A stretch of 64,000 nucleotides of DNA from Paraburkholderia graminis C4D1M (GTDB taxonomy: Bacteria; Pseudomonadota; Gammaproteobacteria; Burkholderiales; Burkholderiaceae), in assembly GCF_000172415.1 (NCBI RefSeq), contig NZ_ABLD01000015.1:1-64000 (forward strand). Reading direction: 5' to 3'. The translations under genes were made by a program, and so were the position numbers. The notes under the pieces were generated by a model, which saw nothing but the letters and a program-made list of their open reading frames with translations, was not told the origin of the DNA and made no database searches. Position 1 is the first letter of the stretch; every line of letters begins with the position of its first letter. Below are positions 46,080 to 54,783 of the stretch, piece after piece.

Positions 46080-48851
46080 TCAATAGCGCCAGGTCGCCGA
46101 CATCTGCCGCGTCGCGGACTTTTCGAGCAGGCTGTCTAGCACGTAAGGCAGAATGCCTCCGTTGCTGAAATAGGTCGCTTCTATCTGCGTGTCGATGCGC
46201 GCGAGCAGCTTCACTTCACGCTTGCTTCCGTCGGCACGCGTGACAACGAGCGTCGCTTCCTGAAGGGGCTTTACGCCTTCGTCGAGCCCTTTGATATCGA
46301 AGGTTTCGGTGCCGTCGAGTCCGAGTGTCTGAGCACTGTCATCGCCAATGAATTGCAACGGCAGCACGCCAAGTCCCGCGAGATTGCTGCGATGAATGCG
46401 CTCGAAGCTTCGCGCGACGACGGCCTTTACACCAAGCAGGCGCGTGCCCTTCGCAGCCCAGTCGCGGCTCGATCCGGTGCCGTACTCCTCGCCGGCAAAA
46501 ATGATCGAAGGCGTGCCCGCTGTGATGTAACGGCGCGATGCATCGAATATCGTGGTGCGCTCGCCGCTTGGACGATGCACCGTGTACGGGCCTTCGTCAG
46601 CGGAGCCGTCGGCTTTTGCGGACAGCATGAGATTCTTCAGGCGAACGTTGGCAAAAGTGCCGCGCACCATCACTTCGAAATGGCCGCGTCGGGCGCCATA
46701 AGTGTTGAAGTCTTTTTGAGGAACGCCGCGCTCCGTGAGCCATTCACCAGCGGGCGAATTTTTCGCGATCGAGCCGGCGGGACTGATGTGATCGGTCGTG
46801 ATGGAGTTTCCGAGGATCGCAAGCGCCCGTGCGCCCACAATACCGTCGCCGCCTGACTGGGGCGCGCCAAAGAAATCGGGTTCAGCCGCATACGTCGATT
46901 CGGGCCAGTCGTAGACAGCGCCTTCGCTGGTTTTTATGGCGTTCCAAAGATCGTGACCGGCGGTGAAGTCCGAATAGAGCTGCGTATAGTGCGCGGAGTT
47001 CGCGGCGTAGACGCTGAGCTCCTTGATCTCGTCGTTCGTCGGCCAGATATCAGCGAGCATCACCGGACGACCATCGCGGTCCAGGCCGAGCGGTTCGGTC
47101 GTTACATCGACACGGATTGAGCCCACGATTGCGAGCGCCACCACGAGCGGCGGGCTCGCGAGAAAGTTGGCCCGCAGATTGCCGTGAATCCGTGCTTCGA
47201 AGTTGCGGTTACCCGAGAGGACCGCGCTGCAAACCAGATCCCGGGACACGACAGTTTCCTCGAGCGCGGGATCCAGCGGCCCGATGTTTCCAACGCACGC
47301 ACCGCACCCATAGGCAGCGATGCCGAATCCAAGCGCCTCGAGGGGTTCCGTGAGGCCCGCCTCCTTGAGATAAGCGGTCACGACGCGCGAGCCGGGCGTG
47401 AACAGTGTCTTGACCCACGGCTTGGCTTTGAGGCCACGGGCGAGTGCTTTCTTCGCAACGAGACCGGCGGCGACCAGCAATTCCGGATTCGACGTGTTCG
47501 TGCACGACGTAATGGCGGCGACCAGCACGTCGCCGTGACCGATTTCATACTGCTCCTGCGGACCGGGTGCGCCCGCCGGTTTCGAGGTGACCGTGTAGCG
47601 TTCGTCTAGCTGGGCGACACTCTTGCCATAGCCGCCGCTCTTGACGTCCTGAACCATGACTTCGTCGAAACGGCGGCCCAGCGCCGAAAGATCGACGCGA
47701 TCCTGGGGGCGCTTCGGTCCTGACACGCTCGGCCTGATTGCCCGCAAGTCAATCCTGATGATGCTCGAATAGTCGATATCGCCCGTCCTCGGCGCACCGA
47801 ACAAGCCTTGTATGGTGAAGTAATCGCGGATGAGCGCGACTTGCTCGTCGCTTCGGCCCGTGTTCCGGTAGTAGGCAAGCGTGTTGTCGTCAACCGGGAA
47901 AAAACCGCTCGTGGCCCCGTACTCGGGAGCCATGTTGGCAATCGTCGCGCGGTCGGTGGCGCTGAGCGACGCCGCGCCCTCGCCGAAGAACTCGACGAGC
48001 TTGCCGACAACTTTCGCCGCGCGCAGCGTCTCGGTGACCTGAAGCACCGCGTCCGTCGCGCTCACGCCCGCTGCGAGTGAACCGGTCAGCTCGACACCGA
48101 CCACATCGGGCATCAGCATGTAGACGGGCTGGCCGAGCATGCCCGCCTCCGCCTCGATGCCGCCGACACCCCAGCCCAGTACACCAATGCCGTTGATCAT
48201 GGTCGTATGCGAGTCGGTGCCGACCAGAGTGTCCGGAAACACGAGGCCATCTTTCGCAATGACCCCCTGTGCGAGATACTCGAGATTGATCTGATGGCAG
48301 ATGCCGATGCCCGGCGGCACGACTTTGAACGTCTCGAAGGCCTGCATGCCCCACTTCATCAGTTCGTAGCGTTCGCGGTTGCGACCGAACTCAACTTCCA
48401 TATTCCGGCGCAGCGCGTTTGGCACATTCGAAAACTCGGTCTGCACGGAATGGTCGACGACCATATGCACGGGCACGAGCGGCTCGACCGCCTTCGGATC
48501 GGCATTGCGCTTTAGCGCCTGGCTTCGCATCGCGGCAAGGTCGGTGAGGAGCGGTATGCCAGTGAAGTCCTGGAGCAGGACGCGGCCGACCACGAATGGA
48601 ATCTCCTTCTCACGCGGCGCGTTCGGCGACCACGACGCAAGATCGCGAACGTGCGATTCCAGCACCTTCGCGCCGTCGCAATTGCGCAGCACGGATTCGA
48701 GCAGAATCCGAATCACCACGGGCAAGCGTCCCAGATTCGGGAACCCCGATGCAGCCAGCGCTTCGAGGGAAAAATAGCTGGGCGACGAAGCGTCCGCAGC
48801 GTTTAGGTGACGAATGCAATCGGAGAAGCGGGAAGTGTTGTCTGCCGTCAT
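46080..48851 (-). CDS. acnA: Aconitate hydratase, AcnA-type
   Basis: 923 aa, the length of the AcnA/IRP-type group. [4Fe-4S] ligands are Cys450 (ITSCTNTSN) and Cys516/Cys519 (GCGACVGN). Active-site elements include DHSVQTEF (about 133), GTDSHTTM (about 211), and the swivel-domain sequence EEYGTGSSRDWAAKGTRLLG. It interconverts citrate and isocitrate or acts on a related tricarboxylate. Location inside a GntR-controlled operon with uptake genes, and a PrpF-family gene nearby, suggests a pathway-specific paralogue rather than the main TCA aconitase; AcnD, the PrpF partner in the methylcitrate cycle, is a close relative. Substrate preference unresolved. Confidence 0.92.
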   Translation of the reverse strand: MTADNTSRFSDCIRHLNAADASSPSYFSLEALAASGFPNLGRLPVVIRILLESVLRNCDGAKVLESHVRDLASWSPNAPREKEIPFVVGRVLLQDFTGIPLLTDLAAMRSQALKRNADPKAVEPLVPVHMVVDHSVQTEFSNVPNALRRNMEVEFGRNRERYELMKWGMQAFETFKVVPPGIGICHQINLEYLAQGVIAKDGLVFPDTLVGTDSHTTMINGIGVLGWGVGGIEAEAGMLGQPVYMLMPDVVGVELTGSLAAGVSATDAVLQVTETLRAAKVVGKLVEFFGEGAASLSATDRATIANMAPEYGATSGFFPVDDNTLAYYRNTGRSDEQVALIRDYFTIQGLFGAPRTGDIDYSSIIRIDLRAIRPSVSGPKRPQDRVDLSALGRRFDEVMVQDVKSGGYGKSVAQLDERYTVTSKPAGAPGPQEQYEIGHGDVLVAAITSCTNTSNPELLVAAGLVAKKALARGLKAKPWVKTLFTPGSRVVTAYLKEAGLTEPLEALGFGIAAYGCGACVGNIGPLDPALEETVVSRDLVCSAVLSGNRNFEARIHGNLRANFLASPPLVVALAIVGSIRVDVTTEPLGLDRDGRPVMLADIWPTNDEIKELSVYAANSAHYTQLYSDFTAGHDLWNAIKTSEGAVYDWPESTYAAEPDFFGAPQSGGDGIVGARALAILGNSITTDHISPAGSIAKNSPAGEWLTERGVPQKDFNTYGARRGHFEVMVRGTFANVRLKNLMLSAKADGSADEGPYTVHRPSGERTTIFDASRRYITAGTPSIIFAGEEYGTGSSRDWAAKGTRLLGVKAVVARSFERIHRSNLAGLGVLPLQFIGDDSAQTLGLDGTETFDIKGLDEGVKPLQEATLVVTRADGSKREVKLLARIDTQIEATYFSNGGILPYVLDSLLEKSATRQMSATWRY

Positions 48852-48901
48852 GGTGTTCTCTTGCGGTATGTGGAGCAGTCGTTGCGGGAAATGCTTGCGG
48901 C

Positions 48902-49708
48902 TCAGAACCTGAAGAGCTCGCGAGGCGTTTCGCCAAGCACGGTTGCGCGCTCTGCTACATCGGGAATCCAGTCAGCGATGGCGCCGACTTGCGCGCGGTA
49001 ACTCTGTGAGGCTTCGTGTTGCGTGAAGGGCCAGTCGCTCGCCCACATGAGCCGCCCGGCGCCGAACGCCTGGCAGAGTCGGGGTGCGGCTGCGCGCGCA
49101 ATCTCGGGACTGGTCCGGTAGGCGCCGGACAGCTTCACCCAAACTTGCCGGCTCGGCGCAAAACCCAGCAGCCGCTCGAAGCCTTCGTCCTCCATGCCGG
49201 GTTGACGCTCGGGCATGCCGAAGTGATCGACGACTACCTTTGCTCCCGCCTCAACCAGCGGAGCGAGAGACTCGTGCAGGCGAGCGCAACGGTCGTTGAT
49301 TTCAATGTGCCAATTGCGACGGACGCACTCGGCAACGGCTTCCGCCCACGCGCCGGACGCGAACGAAGGGACTGGCAGGTTGCCCGTCAGGTTCACGCGC
49401 ACCCCGACGACACCCGCGGCCTCGAACTCGTCGAACAGGCGCAGGTCGGACGCGGGATCGATCGCGACAACGCCGCGCAGACGTTCCGGATGAGCACGCA
49501 AGCCCTCCAGAAGATAGGCGTTGTCGTTCCCGAGAATGCTGACGGCGACGAGAACGCCCTTTGCAATTCGGTTGGCATCCAGTTCCGCGATGTAGGCATC
49601 AATTGAGGCGTCGTAGTCCGGCGTAAAACGTCGCGACGGCACAAAGGGCAGACCGCGGTGAAACACATGCGCGTGGGTATCGACAATGAAAACGCTAGTC
49701 GCTGACAT
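48902..49708 (-). CDS. Amidohydrolase-2 family TIM-barrel hydrolase (LigI/lactonase-like)
   Basis: 268 aa from the ATG at 49708. The strand-1 metal motif is VDTHAHVFH; later His residues occur in VVDHFGMP, and the final Asp in LMWASDWPFTQHE. A catalytic-Lys element is absent, as in metal-light members of COG3618 such as 2-pyrone-4,6-dicarboxylate hydrolase and 4-sulfomuconolactone hydrolase. It is first in the operon ahead of acnA (50-bp gap). A lactone or pyrone carboxylate hydrolysed to a tricarboxylate for the aconitase-like and PrpF-like enzymes is a plausible but unproven role. Confidence 0.85.
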   Translation of the reverse strand: MSATSVFIVDTHAHVFHRGLPFVPSRRFTPDYDASIDAYIAELDANRIAKGVLVAVSILGNDNAYLLEGLRAHPERLRGVVAIDPASDLRLFDEFEAAGVVGVRVNLTGNLPVPSFASGAWAEAVAECVRRNWHIEINDRCARLHESLAPLVEAGAKVVVDHFGMPERQPGMEDEGFERLLGFAPSRQVWVKLSGAYRTSPEIARAAAPRLCQAFGAGRLMWASDWPFTQHEASQSYRAQVGAIADWIPDVAERATVLGETPRELFRF

Positions 49709-49747
49709 CGGGTTGTCCCTGTTGCCTGTTTGATTATTTGATGCCGA

Positions 49748-49801
49748 AAACGCAATTAGGTTACGTTTCACTGTGTGTGTTTGTCAAACCAAAAACGCAA
49801 T
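49748..49801. promoter_or_regulatory. Two copies of AAACGCAAT in the amidohydrolase-acnA promoter region
   Basis: AAACGCAAT occurs at 49748-49756 and 49793-49801, 45 bp apart (about four helical turns), between the operon start and the GntR terminator. The same 9-mer is found at 50948-50956 in the gntR-prpF divergent region, each near a TTTGT(C/T)AAAC-like or T-rich element. Candidate operators of the GntR protein encoded between them. Confidence 0.6.
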
Positions 49802-49814
49802 ATTCTTTTCGAGG

Positions 49815-49842
49815 ACGAAAAAAAAGCCGCCCGAAGGCGGCT
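49815..49842 (-). terminator. Rho-independent terminator after the gntR gene
   Basis: On the minus strand, AGCCGCC-TTCG-GGCGGCT followed by a run of eight or more T. Perfect 7-bp GC-rich stem with a UUCG-type tetraloop (49825-49842). It lies 29 bp past the GntR stop and separates that gene from the amidohydrolase operon. Confidence 0.93.
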
Positions 49843-49870
49843 GGGTACGGTTGGACGCCGAAACTATCGT

Positions 49871-50836
49871 TTACCCGCTACTCCCGGCTGGCGCAACGCC
49901 GGGCAGTGTCGGGCCGGTTGGCGCGGAATCGCTGGGATCGCTGCGGGCGAACACTTCCAGCACGGCCTTTTTGGTGCGCGCCGCTTCAATATGCCGCCGC
50001 ATCAAGCTCGCCGCCTCGAGAAAATCACCGCGCTCGATAGCGTCCAGGATGTCGATATGCTCCTTCGCGAGCGCGCGCCGGGGCAACTGCTGGCGGGCCT
50101 GCCGGTATTCGGCGAGACGCCGCATCTGGTCGAGCCGGCGCAGTGTCTGCAGCGCAAAGCGGTTGCCCGACCACGCCGCGATCGTTTCGTGAAGGCGCGC
50201 GTTGGATTCGTACCGCTCGATGGGCGTCATTGCTTCGTGGCCGCCATCAAGAATCGCTCGCTGCTCCCGGCGCAATTCGCGCAGTTCCTCCAGAACGGGC
50301 CGAAATTTTGGACTGAGGATGCCGGCGGGCTCAATCGCGGCCCGAAGCGAATACATGTCGTCGTAGGCGTCAAGTGAATCGATCATCGGCAGGAAACGCC
50401 AGCCGTAACCCGCCTCCTTCTCAACCCAGCCCTCGCTGTGGGCGCGAACCAGTACCTTGCGCACGTCGCTTCGAGACGCCTCAAGCAGCCGCGTCAGGTC
50501 CGCTTCCGTCACCGACTCAGGCACCGCCCCGCGAAACCGCGCGTCGGCCAGTCGCAAATAAAGCGGGTCATCGGTGGAATTCAATTGCTCCAGCAGGTCC
50601 GCCGGCAGATTGTCGAATGGGGCCTCGACCGAGTAACCGCGATTCTTGTCGTAGCGCATGACACCGGCCTGGACCAGGCGGTCGAGCGCGACCCGGACCG
50701 GAGATCGGGATGTGCCGATCAGCCTGGCCAGCGTCCATTCCGGCAAGTGCGTTCCAGTTGCAAGCCGCTCGCGACGGACGTAACCGACAATTTCGCGAAG
50801 GGCTTTCTGTTGGCTGTGAGTCAGGTCTGAAGTCAT
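49871..50836 (-). CDS. GntR family transcriptional regulator with two winged-helix segments
   Basis: 321 aa from the ATG at 50836; a TTG six codons upstream would also be in frame. The first winged helix (about residues 10-70: LREIVGYVRRERLATGTHLPEWTLARLIGTSRSPVRVALDRLVQAGVM) is followed by a second degenerate one (SVTEADLTRLLEASRSDVRKVLVRAHSEGWV) and an FCD-type all-helical sensor domain. Such double-HTH GntR proteins are frequent near aromatic and tricarboxylate catabolic genes in Burkholderiales. It is divergent from prpF and upstream of the amidohydrolase-acnA operon, and both flanking control regions share the 9-mer AAACGCAAT. Confidence 0.88.
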   Translation of the reverse strand: MTSDLTHSQQKALREIVGYVRRERLATGTHLPEWTLARLIGTSRSPVRVALDRLVQAGVMRYDKNRGYSVEAPFDNLPADLLEQLNSTDDPLYLRLADARFRGAVPESVTEADLTRLLEASRSDVRKVLVRAHSEGWVEKEAGYGWRFLPMIDSLDAYDDMYSLRAAIEPAGILSPKFRPVLEELRELRREQRAILDGGHEAMTPIERYESNARLHETIAAWSGNRFALQTLRRLDQMRRLAEYRQARQQLPRRALAKEHIDILDAIERGDFLEAASLMRRHIEAARTKKAVLEVFARSDPSDSAPTGPTLPGVAPAGSSG

Positions 50837-50947
50837 GTTAAGTAAGCAGAACAAGCTCGCCGAATATACCTCTACGGAGTTCGACCGAGTAGCTTTTTAA
50901 GCTTGCACGACAACACACTTGCACTTACTATGCTTTTGTTGTTAAAC

Positions 50948-50956
50948 AAACGCAAT
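50948..50956 (+). promoter_or_regulatory. AAACGCAAT motif in the gntR-prpF divergent promoter
   Basis: Third copy of the 9-mer, directly preceded by GTTGTTAAACA, a short dyad-like element. It lies 42 bp before the prpF GTG. See the pair at 49748-49801. Confidence 0.6.
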
Positions 50957-50997
50957 AAATTGAGCTGCCGCCCTAACTGCATTTAGGAGATATCACC

Positions 50998-52161
50998 GTG
51001 AGTCAATCGAAGGTTCGGGCCGTCTACATGCGAGGAGGCACCAGCAAGGGCGTGTTTTTCAGGGAAGACTGGCTGCCGGCGGACAAAGCGCTCCGGGACC
51101 GGCTTCTTTTGCGCGTGATCGGCAGTCCCGACCCGTACGGTCAGCAGATCGACGGCATGGGCGGCGCCACTTCCAGCACCAGCAAGGTCGTTATCGTGGG
51201 ACCGTCGTCGCAAAGCGACTGCGATGTCGATTATCGTTTTGGACAGGTCGCGATCGACCGGCCGGTGGTGGACTGGTCCGGCAACTGCGGGAACCTCACG
51301 TCCGCGGTGGGCCCGTTTGCCATTGCGCAGGGTCTCGTCGATGCGCCTCGTGACGGCATTGCGACGGTGCGAATCTGGCAAGCCAATATCAATGCCAGGA
51401 TTGTGGCGCACGTGCCCATGCGCGATGGAGCGGTCGTGGAAGAAGGCGACTTCGAACTGGACGGTGTGACGTTTCCGGCCGCTGAAGTCAAGATCGAATT
51501 TCTCGACCCGAGCGGCGAAGGCGACGACGACGGCGGCATGTTCCCTACCGGCAACGCCTCGGACCTGCTCGACGTTCCCGGCGTCGGTCCGGTCGAACTG
51601 ACGATGATAAACGCGGGTAATCCGGCAATCTTCGTCGATGCCGCGACCCTCGGGCTCAACGGCAACGAGCTCCAGGCGGACGTGAACGGCAACGCCGAAC
51701 TGCTGAAAAAAGCCGAGGCCATCCGCTCGAGCGCTGCTGTTCGCATGGGACTTGCGCGCTCGGCGGAGGAAGCCACCACATTGCGTCCTCACACGCCCAA
51801 GCTCGCGTTCGTTGCAAAGCCGCTCGGTTATGTATCTTCGAGCGGCAAGGCGATCGATACCTCATCGATCGACATCAATGCGCGGATTTTCTCGATGGGC
51901 AAGCTGCACCACGCCATGACCGGTACGGGCGCCGTTGCGATCGCGGTAGCCGCGGCTATCCCGGGGACGCTGGTGAACCGTCTTGTATCGACTGCCGCCG
52001 GTTCAGTGCGTTTCGGACATCCTTCGGGCAGCCTGCAGGTCGGTGCCGAGGCGCAGCAAACAGATGGCGTCTGGACCGTCACAAAAGCCGTGATGAGCCG
52101 CAGCGCCCGACGACTGATGGAAGGCAGCGTGCTCGTTCCGTCCTCGGTGTTCAAGCAATGA
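50998..52161 (+). CDS. PrpF-family isomerase (4-oxalomesaconate tautomerase / aconitate isomerase-like)
   Basis: 387 aa starting at a GTG after AGGAGATATCACC. Diaminopimelate-epimerase-like fold protein of the PrpF family. Diagnostic stretches are VRAVYMRGGTSKGVFF at the N-terminus, DWSGNCGNLTSAVGPFAI (the family Cys/Asn region), and TGTGAVAIAVAAAIPGTLVN. Established family activities are 2-methyl-trans-aconitate isomerisation (PrpF with AcnD), 4-oxalomesaconate delta-isomerisation (LigU) and tautomerisation (GalD). Here it is beside an aconitase and a LigI-like hydrolase under a GntR regulator, so an allylic isomerisation of an unsaturated tricarboxylate is expected. Confidence 0.9.
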   Translation: MSQSKVRAVYMRGGTSKGVFFREDWLPADKALRDRLLLRVIGSPDPYGQQIDGMGGATSSTSKVVIVGPSSQSDCDVDYRFGQVAIDRPVVDWSGNCGNLTSAVGPFAIAQGLVDAPRDGIATVRIWQANINARIVAHVPMRDGAVVEEGDFELDGVTFPAAEVKIEFLDPSGEGDDDGGMFPTGNASDLLDVPGVGPVELTMINAGNPAIFVDAATLGLNGNELQADVNGNAELLKKAEAIRSSAAVRMGLARSAEEATTLRPHTPKLAFVAKPLGYVSSSGKAIDTSSIDINARIFSMGKLHHAMTGTGAVAIAVAAAIPGTLVNRLVSTAAGSVRFGHPSGSLQVGAEAQQTDGVWTVTKAVMSRSARRLMEGSVLVPSSVFKQ

Positions 52162-52185
52162 GTTCTGCGCAAACCGTATTGCGCG

Positions 52186-52442
52186 GCGCCTTCGCCGACG
52201 GGTGTGCTGCGGGCCGCGATCAACTTTGGAAATCCTGTTCTTGTACCCGGGCATCGAACGGCGAACCGCAAGGCATTTCCGTGGACCTTGCCACCGAACT
52301 CGCCCGGCAACTGTCACTTCCTCTCTAATGCGTCAAATATGACGCTGCTGAAAAAGCGGTGACGGGCGTCGCGACCGGAGAGGCCGACGTCGGTTTTTTC
52401 GCCATCGACCCTGTGCGAGGGAAAAACATCGTCGGCCTCGCC
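52186..52442 (+). pseudogene. Amino-acid-type solute-binding protein relic
   Basis: Frame 1 reads APSPTGVLRAAINFGNPVLV, the start of the mature part of an SBP_bac_3 binding protein. After a shift near 52255 the frame reads GEPQGISVDLATELARQLS, passes an in-frame TAA, and continues YDAAEKAVTGVATGEADVGF and FAIDPVRGKNIVGL. The C-terminal lobe is missing and sequence after 52442 is unrelated. It begins 24 bp after prpF, so it may once have been part of that transcript. The rest of 52443-52798 has no recognisable gene. Confidence 0.72.
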
Positions 52443-52798
52443 GCGATTGCTGTGCTGAGGTTCCATTGGCCCGCTGGTGGGCGCAAGTTCATAACCGCGC
52501 GGATGACCGCGGCAAGGCCTGCAATATCTACGTCCACGATTCCAGGTAAGCCTTCTCACAAGCGGCGGCACCAATCACCAATCAGGACGATATGGCGTCG
52601 ACGCTTACGGGTAACCCGCGAGGTCTTTCAGATGTTTTCTTTGGACTGCAAGCAAACGCAAGAGAGCTCGCCCCACATACCAATGTCGCCGTAACTCCGG
52701 CTCTATGTCCGTCATCCGGCGAACACTCGGGATCCCAACGGCCGCAAGTTGCCGCGTGAACGAAACTAAAGTAATGACCTGCATTGCTTAACGTCAAA

Positions 52799-53548
52799 CT
52801 ATCCCGCGAGCTTCCCGCCATCGATAGACAGCGAGTGGCCGGTAAGAAACGCGCAGCCGGGTGATGCCAGGAAGACGATCGCGGCTGCAACCTCTTCGGG
52901 CCTGCCGAGGCGGCGTGCCGGGACATAGGCCTTCATGTAGTCCATGCGGTCTTTGGACCCGTTAGTCACGCGGTCGAGAAACTCCGTAGCGACGGGGCCT
53001 GGCGCTACCGCGTTGACCCGTACGCCAGTAGAGGCGACTTCGAGCGCCGCTGATTTAGTGAGCCCCTCTACCGCGTGCTTGCTCGCCGCGTAGATCGCGC
53101 CATTGGCCGTGCCGACTTTCCCGAGCACCGAAGATACGTTCACGATACTGCCGGCGCCCTGAGCCAGCATAACGCGCAACTCATGCTTCATGCTCAGCAG
53201 CGTGCCGAGCACGTTGGTCTCGAAGGTCGCCGCATAGGTTTCCGCGGTTTGCGATGTGAGCGGGCCGAAGGTGCCCTCCGTGCCGGCGTTGTTGACGGCA
53301 ACGTCAAGGCGGCCAAAGCGTGCCACGGCCTGGTCGATCAGCAGCTTTACTTCATCGTCGTGGCGTACATCGGCGCGAACGTACTCGACCTCGGCGCCGA
53401 GGGCCCGGAGCTCGTGAACCAGATTGCGGCCAAGTTCGTCACGTCGGCCAGAGACGACAAGGCGAGCGCCCTTTTCGGCAAACGCGAAGGCGGTGGCGCG
53501 GCCGATACCGGTCAAAGCGCCGGTGATCAAAACTACGGGAGCAGACAT
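52799..53548 (-). CDS. SDR-family oxidoreductase (classical, glucose-1-dehydrogenase-like)
   Basis: 249 aa from the ATG at 53548. Classical SDR motifs: VVLITGALTGIGRATAFAFA (TGxxxGIG), NNAGTEG, the catalytic Ser in VNVSSVLGK, YAASK (Tyr and Lys of the tetrad) and the ending GHSLSIDGGKLAG. Arg in VVSGRRDEL after strand 2 hints at NADP(H). It is divergent from the TetR gene at 53727, and the interval contains two palindromic sites, so it is very probably that regulator's target. Substrate unknown. Confidence 0.9.
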   Translation of the reverse strand: MSAPVVLITGALTGIGRATAFAFAEKGARLVVSGRRDELGRNLVHELRALGAEVEYVRADVRHDDEVKLLIDQAVARFGRLDVAVNNAGTEGTFGPLTSQTAETYAATFETNVLGTLLSMKHELRVMLAQGAGSIVNVSSVLGKVGTANGAIYAASKHAVEGLTKSAALEVASTGVRVNAVAPGPVATEFLDRVTNGSKDRMDYMKAYVPARRLGRPEEVAAAIVFLASPGCAFLTGHSLSIDGGKLAG

Positions 53549-53609
53549 GGAGGCCTTCTTCAATTGAAACATAGAGCTGACACCCGCGATCCGAAATGCC
53601 GGCACCAGT

Positions 53610-53673
53610 GTGAGTTAAGCGACTCACCATACCATATCGCCAGCTCAGTCATGTGTCAAGTTGAGTGACTTAC
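53610..53673. promoter_or_regulatory. Pair of palindromic operator sites between SDR and TetR genes
   Basis: Site A, GTGAGTTAAGCGACTCAC (53610-53627), has perfect 6-bp arms GTGAGT/ACTCAC. Site B, TCAAGTTGAGTGACTTAC (53656-53673), agrees with A at 12 of 18 positions and both are followed by CAT. Centres are 46 bp apart. They lie 54 bp before the tetR ATG and 61 bp before the SDR ATG, ideal for repression of both. Confidence 0.8.
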
Positions 53674-53726
53674 CATGTCGTTGGGCTTACAATTATGCTT
53701 CTGCAAAAACGAGCATCCGAGAGCAC

Positions 53727-54341
53727 ATGAGGGATTGCAGTTATCACGAGAGGATCAAAGAGGAAAAACGCACGGCCGTTATCCACGCGGCGATGGAATT
53801 GTTCCTGGCGCAGGGATATGAGCGCACGTCGTTGCAGCAAATCGGGAAACGTGCGGATGTATCTACCGCCACGCTCTTCAAGCGATTTTCGACCAAGGCT
53901 GCTCTGTTTGAAGCCATGGTCGAGGAGTTCTGGGCCGTTCCGCCGCCGTGCCCAGATAACGCCCTGAGTGAAAATCCCGCCGTAGGCCTGCGAAAAATGG
54001 GCGTGAGCTACGCGCTCCTGATGCGCGGAGCAAACATGCAGGCAATTTATCGCCTGATTATCTCCGAGGCCATGCGATTTCCTTTTCTCGGCCAAACAGT
54101 CTATGACCGGGTCAAAGGCCCCTTTTTGAAACGCCTTGAAGACTATTTGCAGACGCAAGTCGCAGCTGGCCGGATGGCCATCGACAATATAGAAACAGCG
54201 TCTAATCAATTTCTCGCGGTTATCACCGGCCAGTCGTTCTGGCCCGAGCTAATTGGACCTGGCTGCGGTGGCACAAAAAAAGACGTTGAGCACGTTGTCG
54301 AGGAAGCGGTGAAACTCATGCTCGCTCGATACGCTGCGTGA
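53727..54341 (+). CDS. TetR/AcrR family transcriptional regulator
   Basis: 204 aa from the ATG at 53727. HTH at about residues 12-58: AVIHAAMELFLAQGYERTSLQQIGKRADVSTATLFKRFSTKAALFEAM. The C-terminal domain is of the TetR_C type common in Proteobacteria, ending EHVVEEAVKLMLARYAA. Divergent from the SDR gene across a 178-bp region with two palindromes, so autoregulation plus control of the SDR is expected. The effector is probably the SDR's substrate or a toxic aldehyde/quinone, by analogy only. Confidence 0.9.
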   Translation: MRDCSYHERIKEEKRTAVIHAAMELFLAQGYERTSLQQIGKRADVSTATLFKRFSTKAALFEAMVEEFWAVPPPCPDNALSENPAVGLRKMGVSYALLMRGANMQAIYRLIISEAMRFPFLGQTVYDRVKGPFLKRLEDYLQTQVAAGRMAIDNIETASNQFLAVITGQSFWPELIGPGCGGTKKDVEHVVEEAVKLMLARYAA

Positions 54342-54783
54342 AGCGATTCCCGGTACGCGCGCCTGACTGATAAGTTTTGCGCTTTCTCGCGAGTTACTAG
54401 CCGACAAATCCCTTCTGTGCATCTATGGAAAAAGCTATCGAGCGGCCACGAAAAATAATCCTGCTTTTTAGCGTTTCTTTAAGAATGCGGCATATGTGCG
54501 TCTAGCCGACATTCGTTCTGCATGGAGGGCCTGTGCTACCACTATGTTTCATTCTCACGTCTGCCAGCTTGTGTGACGGTAGTTAAATCAATATTTGTTG
54601 TCGTTTATAGACCGCAAAGTCGTGTGCTTGTTCTGTCCGCGAGTTGATCTGTGATCCGAATGCGAAAATTCATGTACGAATGGTTCCGGACGCTTTCTCA
54701 ACAGTCGAAACACCGGCTGTCCCGGCCGCTGTCCCCGGATTAAATGCGCGCTGATTTCGTCGCGCTTAATGCAGTCACTCGTC
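54342..54783. other. Gene-free AT-richer region
   Basis: About 440 bp between the convergent TetR and MerR genes. No ORF with recognisable features, no strong terminator hairpin. GCGCGCTGATTTCGTCGCGCTTAA near 54745 is a weak imperfect dyad close to the MerR stop. Confidence 0.45.

Noticed and set aside
52314..52574. Minus-strand frames downstream of the binding-protein relic
   Set aside because: They overlap the relic on the other strand and show no recognisable motif.
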